A stretch of DNA of 64,000 nt, taken from positions 58,001,817 to 58,065,816 of the forward strand of contig CM069459.1 in NCBI GenBank assembly GCA_035610835.1. Reading direction: 5' to 3'. The position numbers and the translations under genes were made by a program. Under the pieces are notes generated by a model. The model did not search any database and had not been told where the DNA came from. It saw nothing but the letters and a program-made list of their open reading frames with translations. This document shows, in pieces, positions 22,461 through 34,762 of this stretch (its first letter is position 1; every line of letters starts with the position of its first letter). The DNA comes from Ophiura sarsii (taxonomy: Eukaryota > Echinodermata > Ophiuroidea > Amphilepidida > Ophiuridae).

Positions 22461-24592
22461 CATAACAACCTCATTTCATCATCAATGTTAGTAATTGACG
22501 GATGTATGTAGGTGTGACGACAATTGAGTAACAGTTTCACTTCCTGGCTTATCTTACTTGTTTCAAATTTGACTATACAATATAATACACACGTTCTAAC
22601 ACTTTACCTTTAGGTCAACTCCCAATATTCAACATCAATCCGGCGCTCGAAAATTGGGATACCCGAAACGCCCATAGATTTCGACTTTTCCCTGAGGCGA
22701 TCGCACGTGATATTTTACCGTCAGTTAAGGTTTCCCGTCAGTGCGTGTGCACATATAAAGAAGGGGTTCAATAATATGTGGAGAGGTGTCTGGGGGTCAG
22801 GCGAACGCAGCAACTCACCGGGTAATATAGACAGCTACTTGATACAGAGGTTATGATGGTGACGCACTGTGGTTACGTACGGGTCGATGACATGTAACAG
22901 TATACGGCGTGTTTTTCTATTTGTTTTGATGTAAGATGTGTGCCGCTTTATCATTCCCCGCACATAGTACATCTCTTCGCTCGATATTCTCTCACTTCTT
23001 AAGATTTCCTTTGTTTTCTCATACACTGTCTCAGCATCAAGACTGACATTAAGGAACATATATTAATGGTTGCCCACCCGTCCATGTATGGGTTGTCTAT
23101 AAGTATAAGCAAGGATGGCTGTCCAAATGTGTACACGTGGACAAATTATTGGGGTTACAAATCGGACCCATGTTACTGTTTTATTGAATGTTCTGCACCC
23201 AATTGGGTTGCCGTCAATTAGATGCTAACATTTCTATATCTGAGCTCTATTAATATATTGTCCACAAACTCACCAGATACTGTGCAGATTAATGTTTTCT
23301 GTTTATAAAACAAACGCATAGCTAATTGAACGAAAATAATTATTTCAGTGAATAGTGAATCCTAATACAACTCAAGAAATAGATAACTGGAAATTGCATA
23401 AAAGCTTTATGTAGGAGCGTAGGTTGACTCTGTATACGAACGGACAAAATGGAAAGCTTATGCATCTGGTGCATTAGACACAAGTCGCTGAGAGTTCTAC
23501 AAGATAAGGCTTTGTTGCATGGAAATGAAACATGTACAAGATAAAATGATAAAGCTTTGAGTTAATGCTACAAAGGGCATACAGCACTCGATATGACTAA
23601 GGGCTGACGAGCTAGTGATTGGGATTTACTATTGTCAATAGGGCAATAAGAGGGTTCTATATTTGATTACGTTCAAGGCATATTATTGAAGAATTCAGGC
23701 ATGAGGAACAGCATATTGGACAGAGTGCGTATATATATTTCAACAACTCCCCCATACCTTAAGTACAGTAACAAAGCGTTGTTGATTTGAGATAAACCCA
23801 CTCTTCATATACAAATTAATAGGATGGCGAACCTTATTTGGAAACCATGCATCGATGCAAAATTGTAAACGAACAACAAATGTTCGCAAAATGTGTTCAT
23901 ATTTTCGCCCGTTTTTTCGGCGTATAAATGCATTTCGCCGTGCGATCCTTAAAGTTAGCAAACAGTTTTATATACCAAAATGTAGCTATATCCCTGAGGG
24001 AAATATTTTTGGCGAGGGCCATATGTCACGGATCATTCCTAAAGCCACAATTTTAGCCGGAACGGTCGCTACCCAGCACAAGAGAATCGCCATTTTGTAT
24101 CATCGCGCGGTGAAATGAGTTGCCTTTCATCATCTAATGGACCGTACCACTATTAAAATGGAGGGGTGTGTTATGATTTTATACAAATATTCTATAAATA
24201 TGTATCAAAATGTGTTATATAAATTAAACGTATTCTTGATTTAATTTTTCTCTGAAGTTGAAGGTGGTGTGTGAATAAAATGCTATTTACAAAATATTTT
24301 AAATTCCACAATTACTTGCGCAATAATTTGTCTTTTCTAATGTTTACCTTTTGTAACCCATCCCATCAGAAGTTCCCTCGCCCATTTACAGGGAAGGGAC
24401 GATGTCCAAATAAGGGCCTAATTATAATAAAACGTAAACATTTTGTTCCGTTTTTTAAAGAGCAGCTATTTTATTTTATGTCAAATTAAGCCTATTAAAC
24501 CACGTTTTTTACTTGTTTTCATCAATTTTCCAAAACGCTATTCACATATGAATTATGTAAATATCACTGAATATGTTTGGTCGTTGTTGAAC
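22461..24592. other. Unassigned DNA
   Basis: No element ends or domains seen. An ORF of 74 codons at 22835-23059 (minus), rich in charged residues, is not recognised and may be chance. Confidence 0.4.
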
Positions 24593-24735
24593 GGGGTTCA
24601 ACAAGGTCTTCGTCGCTGTTTATCTTGAATCGACAACGGTAAGACGGGTTTATTTTGCGAAGCTGCCCTCGCAAAATAAACCCGTCTTACCGTTGTCGAT
24701 TCAAGATAAACAACTCCGAAACCTTATTGAACCCC
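24593..24735. mobile_element. Near-perfect hairpin (foldback), 143 bp
   Basis: Arms of 44 bp at 24617-24660 and 24669-24712 are exact complements, around an 8-base loop (AGCTGCCC). Outer parts continue imperfectly to GGGGTTCAA / TTGAACCCC. No coding. Confidence 0.85.
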
Positions 24736-25860
24736 TAAATATCCTCGGCATCTGATAAAACACAATGATAAAGTAATTATCATAACCATATAAGTAATAC
24801 GTTGAGTCGTCGGCCAAGGGTTTTCCTAAACAAATGGTATTTTACTCTGTTTGATATTATCAGAGGTGAGCATTAATTTACGTCTTTTGTGTTTTCATCA
24901 AATTATATTTAATTTGTCATAACCCTAAAAAGCTATTAAAACATTGAAGTTATTATTCCCTCATATCTTTTCTTTCATAGAACATGAAAACGGAGTTATC
25001 TTGTGAGTTCATAAGACAAAACAACACTTTCTGTAGGGTGTTTTCAATGTTATTTAAAAACAACAACATTCTACTATAAGTGCATATTTACATGTGATTC
25101 TATTTCATTTGATATAACTTCACTTTATTCCTTTTAAGATGACTGCTGTATTTGATTTGATAAGAGCGGGAAGCGTCTCTGCAGTAGTACACGAAACTTT
25201 AACCTCTGCTGATATCAGGGGAGCTGACAGCGTGAGTTCTTATGCCTCCAGGGTGTATTGGAGGCGTGCCACTTGCATCACACTGTACAGCCGACGGATC
25301 GAACTAGGGATTTCACCGGCGTACGGTTCACCGTAAATAATACTCCATAGTGATATTAAATTACTCAATCATTTCAAATGAATAGAGCTCTTTTATTATA
25401 AATTATTCCATCGCAGGGTTTTTCACGAATTAATGGTCGATTCATAGGCACCATGCCACGTCCTAGTTGCCAAACTAGAATAGAACGATGTAATTTGAAT
25501 AGTTTTGAACTTATAATATAGGTCTGAGTGATATCGCCGTTTAAGCACGTAGTTTTCTCATTGTCCATGTTAACGTTTAGGTCTGAGAGATTTTCCGTTT
25601 ATACGTACACTATGCGAACAAGTTGTGAAATATCCTTAAATTTTAAAAGTTGTGGAATATGAAGCTAATTTTGGTTTCTATCATTAGAACCATTGGAATT
25701 ATTTAACTATGGTTTTTAATAAGAGGGGAATCAAGCATGTGAAGAACAGGTCATAAAACGAGTTACCAGATTTATGGTTTTGTACAAAACCAAACATAGG
25801 AGAGGATGACGTCAACGAATCAGCACTTTTGAACTCCAAAACTAATCCAAGCGAACCTGC
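24736..25860. other. Unassigned AT-rich DNA
   Basis: Nothing recognised beyond a small hairpin GCCTCCAGGGTGTATTGGAG near 25244. Confidence 0.4.
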
Positions 25861-26111
25861 TTAACACTTTCCACGCGGCTATTAGTTTTACCATTATTAT
25901 ACAAAACAGATTTTTCAGAAACATTTCGCGCTTTTCAAAGTCTATCTCAAGGATTACTGAACCAATACTAGGCATGGTTGTACTTATTTCAATGTATTTT
26001 TCATGGTGATTCTAAATATGGTAATGCAATTCAATAATGTTGACATTTTTGAAACATTTTGTGACATTTTGTGATATCGTCTGCAGACGCCTGGCGCTTG
26101 AAAAGTGTTAA
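25861..26111 (+). mobile_element. TTAA-type MITE family T, copy 2
   Basis: TTAACACTTTCCACGCGGCT left end, degenerate GCGCTTGAAAAGTGTTAA right end, TTAA at both tips; 251 bp. Confidence 0.8.
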
Positions 26112-26956
26112 CGACACCAGATGAGTTCCAGTGAAGTGAACTGCACCATCTCATTTCAAGCGGCTCGTTTGCTGATAGAAAAAAAAGTTGTTGCACATCG
26201 GTTCTTTGGTCGGTGTCGCAATAGATCAGTGAAGTACTGATTAAATTAGGTATCTCTGCCAAGCAGTAACGCATTAACGTGCACTTTGTCTTCGCTATTG
26301 CTCTTGAAAATAATTAAACTAATTACCCGATGATGTGAAATGTGGTTCAGTGCACCTGATTTTCGTAGGTAATTGCAAAAGTGATGTTGTCAAAGGGCAT
26401 CTTTGCCGGTATGTTGTGCCTTCATATGATTATACGGACTATCAGACAATATTATTATGTCAGCTCGCCTGATTTCTTGTGCAAGCTATAGCAAAAAGTG
26501 TAGACAAACCTAGCTAAGGTCATTTATATTTTTTTCCGGCTGTTGATGGTTTGCGACCAAACATTTACTATAAACACATTTGTGACCCATATATCATTTC
26601 AAAGTTATATCAAAATGAACAAATGATATACATTGTATTCCAATTTACCGAAGGTTTCAATAAACTTTATCATAAATACATACATAAGACACACACAAAC
26701 GCCTCTATATTTATAAAACAAATCACACTTCATCATTTATTTCATTTGTTACATGTTGGGTGTCTCATGATACAAAACACACGACACAATAGTTGAGAAA
26801 TATTGGCTCAATAACTCTGGATCACTAATGTCCATTGTTCAGTAAATTAGTATTAAAGTGCACATGTTATGATATGTAGTCAGGGAAACAAACATTGAAT
26901 CAAAAATAGCACGTTTCCTCAGTATGGGGACACTCAAGTGTAATCTGTGGTGATAC
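26112..26956. other. Unassigned DNA
   Basis: No recognisable gene or element. Confidence 0.4.
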
Positions 26957-27057
26957 GGTTTATCCCAAATAGGTAAAAATCCATTGATTATCCTTTTCTG
27001 ATGCGCAATGCATCAGAAAAGGATAATCAATGGAATTTTACCTATTTGCGATAAACC
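26957..27057. mobile_element. Foldback hairpin, 101 bp
   Basis: Almost perfect arms (about 48 bp) from GGTTTATCCCAAATAGG, with TGATGC GCAAT GCATCA at the turn. It lies about 300 bp downstream of the stop codon of Ig paralogue 2. Confidence 0.85.
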
Positions 27058-27357
27058 TTATTGATTGGTAGGTACATGGTGCTAGAGCCTAGAACATAAA
27101 TAGCCCAACTTGCTTAGATAACGATAGCCAATGGTGTACCTCTTTTGATATCATACAATGTTAAAATGTCAGCAAATCCCAAAAAGACATTTGCAAAGTT
27201 TACAAATGTCTTCACAATTGGTGCCAATGAGACAAAAATAATGTGTTCATAAATAATTGTTGATATTGCAAAAACAGCAAATGTTATACAATCTGACTCA
27301 AAAGAGACATTGACAAATATATTAACCAACACGTCTCCGTGTTCGTCCATAAGTTTT

Positions 27358-28491
27358 TTAAATATCTCCATCGCTGTTATTGTTCCTTGATTTCGGACAT
27401 TTCTCAAGAGTCATATAAACACTGTTTTGCCTTCTTTTACCTTCCAAATCAACATAGATCTCATCAGTCATACCTCCTCTTGTGTGTGGTACAACGTACT
27501 TGGGATGTGTGTAAGTCGGTAGGTTCCAGTACCGTACACAAAGTACAATGGCAAAGATAATAAATAGCAATGCCAAGAAAGCAGTCACTACAGTGGAGAC
27601 TACCCAGAAGAATGTTGAAGATTCGTTAATGGCGCATACCTCGCTACAATTGTCTTCAGATCTGGTGACCTCGTTCACGGGTTTTGATGATATAACATCC
27701 GGAACATTGTGAGGGTTTAGTATTTCATTTCGCCCAGGCTTTTCAATGGGGACAAGTGTTTCACCTTGGTTACGATAAATAACGTTGATTGGTCCTACAT
27801 GACATGTCTGACTCCTACCAGGAAATCCAGCACTGGTTATCTTGCAAACATAGACGGCTTTGTGTTGCTTTCTTGTAACTATAAATGAGTGTGCACCGTA
27901 GATCCTACCGTTGCGATGCGTTGTGTCTGTTGCAAGGAAGTCATTAATTGATGTGGTTCGTGTCCACTGCAGGCTTACTAACGGTATTGTTTTCTCGCTA
28001 CTACAGTTTAACGTAAGCATTGATCCTTCGTGGATCTCGATCTCTCTTTCTGGTTCACATACTGGGTCAGTCACAGATGGAAAGTAAGCGACGTCTAGAT
28101 TAATTGTCTTGGCGCCCAAAATATTGAACTGATTGTCAGAAGGATCAACAACTTTACATGAATAAGCTCCCATATCTACTCTCGTTACATCGATAACAGA
28201 TAAGAAATACACACTAGAACCATCTGAAAACTGTCGCACTGCTAGGAAATACCGATCTTCTGCTGGTTCCAGAATAGTCTCTCCCATCGTGATCATCCGT
28301 TTATCATTGTTTATTATGACATGGTAGCCCGATACTAAGTCCCATACTTGACAATGTATTGATAGTATACCTCTCTCGTCGACGGGATTAACAGGAGTGG
28401 ATATTTCGATTCTGATGGAGCTTACTGCGTAGTACCGAAACGTCAGTAACAGAATAGATAGGTATTCAAGACAGTTGCATTGTGGCAGCAT
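27358..28491 (-). CDS. Two-Ig-domain type I membrane receptor with ITAM-like tail (paralogue 2)
   Basis: Single 377-codon ORF. Seen: signal-peptide-like stretch aa 8-25 (L-rich, ending A-V-S-S); Ig-like domain 1 with Cys47 and Cys112 (D-M-G-A-Y-S-C) but no Trp in the expected C-strand position; Ig-like domain 2 with Cys163, Trp176 and Cys216; extra cysteines 145 and 230, the latter in F-P-G-R-S-Q-T-C-H-V-G-P; Cys282-x3-Cys286; transmembrane helix about aa 295-319; a 58-residue tail. The tail carries D-E-I-Y346-V-D-L, nine residues, then Y359-M-T-L: both YxxL halves of an ITAM, with a slightly long spacer. The second tyrosine is also in an S-V-Y-x-x-L context, so an ITIM reading of that half is possible. 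Stop codon at 27358-27360. The next paralogue in the array is about 13.6 kb away across MITE-rich DNA. Role as an activating receptor is inferred. Confidence 0.87.
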   Translation of the reverse strand: MLPQCNCLEYLSILLLTFRYYAVSSIRIEISTPVNPVDERGILSIHCQVWDLVSGYHVIINNDKRMITMGETILEPAEDRYFLAVRQFSDGSSVYFLSVIDVTRVDMGAYSCKVVDPSDNQFNILGAKTINLDVAYFPSVTDPVCEPEREIEIHEGSMLTLNCSSEKTIPLVSLQWTRTTSINDFLATDTTHRNGRIYGAHSFIVTRKQHKAVYVCKITSAGFPGRSQTCHVGPINVIYRNQGETLVPIEKPGRNEILNPHNVPDVISSKPVNEVTRSEDNCSEVCAINESSTFFWVVSTVVTAFLALLFIIFAIVLCVRYWNLPTYTHPKYVVPHTRGGMTDEIYVDLEGKRRQNSVYMTLEKCPKSRNNNSDGDI

Positions 28492-28932
28492 GTTGAGATG
28501 TGGGAATCCGTGTTCAAAGTATCTTTCAATATAATGCCTAGTTACATTTCTTGATTCCTTATAGATAGGAGCTTATTCTGTAAGAGACTTTCCAAGACTG
28601 TAACGTCACGTGTTTTCGCTGTTTCTTATATCCGTCAACAAATAACTATGACAAGCAACATTAAAACACCAGTATCAACGAGTGAAGAATGAGCTACGAA
28701 CGTCCTCCTCAATCAACTTCCGAGCGTAATATTCACGTGCGTCTGTGTCCCGTATTCTTATCGTCAACTATGCATCACCAATGACTTCTTGTCATTGCTG
28801 CTGTGTAGAAATTAATACAGAGCGGTAGAGAAAAGTGACGGCTTTAAAACAGTGAGCAGAGAGTCAATTGATTTTATTGGAGGTTGACACCTGCGCAGAA
28901 CGGCCGGCGGGTCTATCAGTGCTTGGTTTTAC

Positions 28933-29176
28933 CTAACACTTTCCACGCGGCTATAGTATTAGTTTTACAATATACAAATCAGATTTTTCAGATACATTTC
29001 GCAAGTCGATCTCAAGGATTACTGAACCAATACTAGGCATGTTTGTACTTATTTCAATGCATTTATCATGGTGATTCCAAATATTGGTAATGAAATTCAA
29101 TATTTTGACATTTTTGAAACATTTTGTGCAAATTTGGAATGTCGTCTGCAAACGCCTGCCGCGTGGAAAGTGTTAA
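28933..29176 (+). mobile_element. TTAA-type MITE family T, copy 3
   Basis: Left CTAACACTTTCCACGCGGCT, right GCCGCGTGGAAAGTGTTAA. One TTAA is mutated to CTAA. It lies 440 bp upstream of the start codon of Ig paralogue 2. Confidence 0.8.
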
Positions 29177-29626
29177 ATTGAGCTGTCCTTGCATCGCGCT
29201 ATTAGATAGTTTTTATTATTTGGTTATTTATCCGACGTGTGGTTTCGTGATGGCTTTAACGAGCAATAATTTAATTGAATAGTTTTAGCTGATTGTTTTA
29301 AACACATCCTTGGTTGGAGTCACTGAAGCGTGTTTCAATTTGATAGCTTAACGATTAAATTTTACTTCGTGTCTTGGTCAATGATGGTTTTGTAGTATTG
29401 TAAGTAAATGAATGGTCTGTCGAAATATGAAGACGATAGTTATCATCATATTTATATCCTTCACGCACAAATACAACTACTGTATAAGGGTTGGAAGAAA
29501 TAACAGAGGGGCAAATACTGACCATTTTTGAAACTCAAGATGCGCGCTCTGAATTGTTATGGATTTTCTGTGTATATCTTTTCACAGAGTACTTACCCTC
29601 CAGTAGTTATGCCTAGTATACATTAG

Positions 29627-30271
29627 TTAACAGACGACAGTTATAGTCACAAATATATTTGAAAAATATCAACAATTATTGAATTTCATCACCATATTTC
29701 GTCAGCCTGCTTCGATAATTGCCTAACTCACTTTCAGCGAAATTGAGTTTTTTGCATAAATCATGACTTAATTATAATTACATTATGCACATGCTGTAAT
29801 AATATCTAAGTCATTGACAAATCAAAAGTGTTGATAAATGCACAATTGCAATTCTGCTTAAGTCAGCATTGTGAGTTAGGCAGATTGTAATAATTATGTA
29901 AAATGTTTAAAATGGGTCATACTCACTTGTATTAGTCCTATAACAAGCCACATTTCAGTTAAAGGTATATCTCCAACCTAATTCTATCCAACAGGTACTG
30001 CTCCTGATGGAATTCACATATACTATTCATGGTGCTATTCAACATATCGTCAGCCTGCTTTGATAACTGACTAACTCACTTTTCCTATTTTGTTTGTTTT
30101 CTCAAAACTAGAAAAAATGAGGTAGGCAATTATCGAAGCAGGCTGACAATTTGAAATCACCATGAGAAATGCGCTTTAGTATTGGTTCAGTAAAAATCTT
30201 AAGAGAACACTTTGAAAGTTGATAACAGGTTTCTGTATACGGTAAAACTAATAGCCGCGTGAATATTGTTT
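29627..30271 (-). mobile_element. TTAA-type MITE family T, copy 4, interrupted by other elements
   Basis: Starts TTAACAGACGACAG (about 23 bp of the outer end deleted), runs to CACCATATTT at 29699, and resumes at about 30150 with TTTGAAATCACCATGAG, finishing GCCGCGTGAATATTG. The interruption is a second element. Confidence 0.7.
29701..30147. mobile_element. MITE cluster nested in family T copy 4
   Basis: GTCAGCCTGCTTCGATAATT at the left, with its exact 24-bp inverse (complement of GTCAGCCTGCTTCGATAATTGCCT) at the right end. A third, same-orientation terminus at 30049 (GTCAGCCTGCTTTGATAACT) makes 30050-30147 a self-contained 98-bp element. Also GTGAGTTAGGCA inverted at 29873. Two copies of one family appear stacked. 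Confidence 0.7.
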
Positions 30272-31058
30272 CATACTCCATTGACTATCAACACGAATAT
30301 CTAACACTTATGTTATTGTTAGTGTTACATATTTACATATCTATTCTTATTTCTAATTAGTGATATACTTCATCTTTATTTCACAGACATGAATCCCAGA
30401 CTATTGTGCAGTATGTTGACATTCCCGTTTATTTATGATTTTACTGCATTTATTTATTGGCGTAATTTACCGCGTCCAGGCTAATCCATGCATTGTGGTC
30501 GCTATTAATATAAAGTAATATACATACTGAATTGCATTTTCACTACGATAATACTTCGTACATTAATTGTTTTGGCGCCAACATTGTATGTGGTGTTTCT
30601 AAAAGTGTACATCTGTATCAAACGTGGATTAGATACATATTCATTTAATTCATATTGTACCTAGATTAAGGGCTTATACAAAATGATAAAAAAGCTCAAT
30701 TTAAGGAGGATTTACATGTCTGAAGTAGTTTATATGGATTTCTACCGACGACAGAACGTCGACAGGAGATCGGAACTGGACTCCGTTCTCTCGCTTCGCG
30801 GATATTTTTTGTTTAACGACTAAATCTGTAATGTTTAAGATTTTAAGCTTCTCGGATATTTATCCAAACATTATAATGGATTATTAATGGTGTATTCCGA
30901 AATTTAATATGGAATCCGTGCCATTATGAATTTGGTATACTACATACATCCTTGAGATTTGATTAAAAAAAACGAGTGACTTGTCAAATTTAGTCTTATA
31001 GAATACATGAAATGCCGCGATGACCACAGCAAAGCGGAAACAATATCGCGTAAAGTAA

Positions 31059-31208
31059 GGGAGCACATCAAAACTCGACCGCGCGGCAGCCGCCGGTTCC
31101 GCCCGGTTGGACCGCATATCATTGTTTAGAACAATAGAAACCGGTTGCAACCGCACGGAACCCCACGGAACCGGCGGTTGCCGGGCGGTCGAGTTTTGAT
31201 GTGCTCCC
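31059..31208. mobile_element. GC-rich Harbinger-type MITE, 150 bp, TAA target duplication
   Basis: Inverted ends GGGAGCACATCAAAACTCGA of about 45 bp, flanked by TAA at 31056-31058 and 31209-31211. A 3-bp TAA duplication fits PIF/Harbinger. The interior is much more GC-rich than its neighbours. Confidence 0.75.
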
Positions 31209-31360
31209 TAACACATAACAACATGATCACGGTTTCATAATAATTGTTCTGTCCGAATGGAGAAAATGTTCCACTCAGTTTGCAAAACTCTTCCGGTTTT
31301 TTTAGTCAATGATTAGCGTCAACATGGTCATGGGCATAGTTTCCCAATACATACGTATAG

Positions 31361-31608
31361 CTAAACATTTTCCACGCGGCTATTAATTTTACCATATACA
31401 AGACAGATGTTTTAGAAACCGCTCCCAACTTTTAACGTCTATATCAAGGATTACTGAACCAATACTAGACATGTTTGTACTTATTTCACTGCATTTCTCA
31501 TGGTGATTCCAAATATGTTAATGAAATTCAAGAATTGTAAAATTTTTGAAACACTTTGTGACATTTTGGAATGTCGTCTGCAGACGCCTGCCGCGTGGAA
31601 AGTGTTAA
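31361..31608 (+). mobile_element. TTAA-type MITE family T, copy 5
   Basis: Left CTAAACATTTTCCACGCGGC, right GCCGCGTGGAAAGTGTTAA; 248 bp. Confidence 0.8.
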
Positions 31609-31940
31609 GACCCAATATTAAATGATATCGTTAAGTAATACACACGATACATTGACTCCTCACACTGGATTTCATCACGGCTGCAACTGGGCTCACTCTT
31701 TTTTGAAGATTAACGCCCATTAAATATGGCACATTTCGTCTAAAGGTAATTTACATCTTGCATTTGCAATATTGTTTATGGTTGGTTTCAATGTGTAAAC
31801 CAGGTAACTGGACGAAGCCGAGAGCCAATATTCCATAATGAGCATGTATAGATTCAACCCTATTATATATTTTACAACGTGCAAAATGTTGCTCATTATA
31901 CTATGACCGAATTGTGAGCAATTCTTTGTTCTATATATTA

Positions 31941-32146
31941 TTAACACTTTCCACGCGGCAGGCAGCTGCCGACGACATTCCAAAATTGCACAAAATGTTT
32001 CAAAAATGTCAAAATTGTTGAATTACATTACCATATTTGAAATCACCATGAGAAATTCATTGAAATAAGTCCCAACATGCCAAGTATCGGTCGAGTAATC
32101 CTTGAGATAGACCCGATAAAATTCTGTTTTGCGTGGACAGTGTTAA
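31941..32146 (-). mobile_element. TTAA-type MITE family T, copy 6 (shortened)
   Basis: TTAACACTTTCCACGCGGCA left end, GCGTGGACAGTGTTAA right end, about 206 bp. A segment near the right end is deleted. Only 332 bp from copy 5, in the opposite orientation. Confidence 0.78.
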
Positions 32147-33916
32147 TGGGATGTAATAAGAGCTACGATGTGCATTCCATATCATTCATATGTGTTGTTT
32201 ATTTCAAACCAATGAATATGATACAAACAAATTACCGTTTGAATCTAACGCAGTAAGTGGTTTTTTTGTCAGAGATCTTGGAAGTGGTATTGCAATAGTA
32301 CGTTAGACAGTCATGGTGGCAGGGTTCTGATTAATAAACAATGTTTTCAAAAATCAGTATATTATATCTTCCATCTTTCAGACACACCCTGTATTTAATC
32401 TTAGTTATATAGCAGTAATGAATGATGCACGTGTCACAAACGTAAGATTAATCGTGCATGAATATAATCCATCAACTGTTTTAAATACTAGTATAATATA
32501 CAATGCTTCTGTAATCAATTGGCACGTAATAAGTAATACTACCACCATATATATTGCAAGATCGTCTCGAAATGATTTGATACTTTACCATAAAACCTGC
32601 CAGGGCGGAGATTAATAAATGTTTCATAAACTAAACCCAATGTTTGATCTATTTTAAGCAAACAGAGAGAGTTGATGGATCATGAGAGAAACAAAAGTGT
32701 TCAAAGTGTGTCGGAAATTCAATAGATCATACCATGTCGAGAGCGTGGTGTAATACGCCCAAGGGTTTCGATGGTTGCAAGATATTGTATTGCCAGTCGC
32801 TCCAATTTGGAGCCCAATTGAACCGAAGTTAACCCCGTTGGGCCAATTTCAAGCGTTGTAGCCTGCTGGTTAATATAGAGCTACGCATCGTTTATCTTTC
32901 ATCAAATTGTAGGGCCATCGATCCTAACATGATCTTTACCAAAGGAAAACGCATTCTGCCTTTGATAAGAGATTATCAAAAACAGAATCGTCTGTATAGA
33001 AATTATACAAACTTGTACTATGTCTGTCCCGCTTGCACCTGTACGGCTTGCATGTTTGAAAAGCCCGCTAAAAATATGAGTACCGATGGCCAGTTACGAA
33101 AACGACTGTCTCTATATACCTGATCTAGTGTAATATTTAAACTATCTTTATCTTGGGTTAATCAGTTCATCTTTTCAAATCGACACTAGTTTCTGCATGG
33201 TTTCTGGGAGTGACAGTGTCGAGTTATGTATTACCGTTGAGAAGTTATTTCATGACAGCGCTTGAGACTATCCAACTTTTATGATGGTTCCTTTTGATCG
33301 ATTTCAATTCGAGATGCACATAGCTTCAATCACTTTCATGCTTCAATTGAAAATACCGGCTTAGTAGTCCCTTTATTCAAATGTCACTGCTTTGAATTTG
33401 ATAAAGATGAAGCTCTTTACAAATAGATATTACTAGTATTAAACAGGACAGTATCATGGTTTATGCGCAGCATTTGTATTGCTTACATTTCGTTCAACAT
33501 TACAACAGATAAATGCTAAACCGAAATGAAAATGAAAGAATTGATGACTTCAATAAGCCCGTTTAATTGACATCAATTCAAACAATTTGTGAGCATACTC
33601 AGCTACTTAGTAAAACTGGCAACGCTGAATTTTCCACCTGTCTCCTTGTAAATAACGGAAACGTAGAAGATGAATTACGGGTGTCGGTGCCGCTGATATA
33701 CAGATTGCCGATAAATCATTCTTATTTCAAAGCACAAAAAAAGAAGCTAAGAAATGACATACGAAGTCATCATCACGTGTGCTAAGGCTCTCTATCGTTG
33801 TCTATCATACTCAAAGAACATTGCATGAGTTTAGACAATCATGCTTTGCGAAACTGCCGCGCCCACAGGAGTATTCATTACGCACATGTATATAAAATTT
33901 GTACAATCCTACTGTA
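32147..33916. other. Unassigned DNA
   Basis: No gene or element recognised; several 60-70 codon ORFs without domain features. Confidence 0.4.
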
Positions 33917-34225
33917 GTTCGATCAGTTCCAAATTGGCGAAGCCCCATTACAGCACCGAATGATTACAGAAGGACACGGGCGCGCATGAAGGAAACAAGC
34001 GAACTGTGCGTCATATACGTAACGCGTTTTTGCGACTAAAACCGTGTGCGTGCGACCAAAACCGCGTGTGTGAGACCAACACCGCGTGCGTGTGACCAAA
34101 ACCGCGTACGTGCGACAAAACCATGTGCGTTTGGCCATAATCACGCGCGTACGCTTTGATTACTTTTGTGCGCGGAGAGATAAAAACTGAATATTTATCG
34201 CCAATTTGGAACTGATCAAACTATG
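33917..34225. mobile_element. MITE, family B copy 2, with internal minisatellite
   Basis: Ends GATCAGTTCCAAATTGGCGA and its inverse (CGCCAATTTGGAACTGATCA). Inside, 34024-34140 is a ~23-bp tandem repeat with GTGCGACCAAAACCGC. Confidence 0.7.
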
Positions 34226-34762
34226 GCTTAATGATGCACAAACAAAGCAGTTGTTTAAAAGTATAGCAACATTTGGGTTTGTGCAAATTTCAACGCATCC
34301 GTATGGGATAGATTTCTACTAATATTGTTATGTTGGGTACATGACGCATATCATAACATTTTATTGTGCTTTTAAATATTTGTGCTTTTAAATATTTACA
34401 CTTTAGGGTAACGCCCAAAAGAGAAGACTGTGTAACATCAGTGACAATTGATACATGAAACAATGAACATATGATCACGTGATGAAAGAAAGGCATGCTG
34501 GTATTGCTTAGAAATCTTCTATGCATCATCCTTTTTGTGTAGAAGTCATAAGATATGATTTCCTGTTGGAAAGTTGTAATGAGGCATAGACGGCTGAAGG
34601 GATTTACAATTAACTGTTATTTTCAGTTAAGGTTGTTTTCTTCATTTCCACATGTTCAGCTTCAGCAGTAATGTACAACGAGTGTTTCAATAATACAGGA
34701 CAAGGCCCTACGTAGGAAATTATAATTATTTATAAGACCATTGAAAAGAGGATTGATTAGAG

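Noticed and set aside
22835..23059. 74-codon minus ORF rich in Lys/Arg/Glu
   Set aside because: Could be an exon, but no flanking exon, splice context or family could be identified.
27114..27407. 97-codon minus ORF overlapping the end of Ig paralogue 2
   Set aside because: It overlaps the receptor's last codons in another frame and has low-complexity hydrophobic sequence with no domain; more likely 3' UTR.
33923..34144. 73-codon minus ORF
   Set aside because: It is a translation of the ~23-bp minisatellite inside a MITE.
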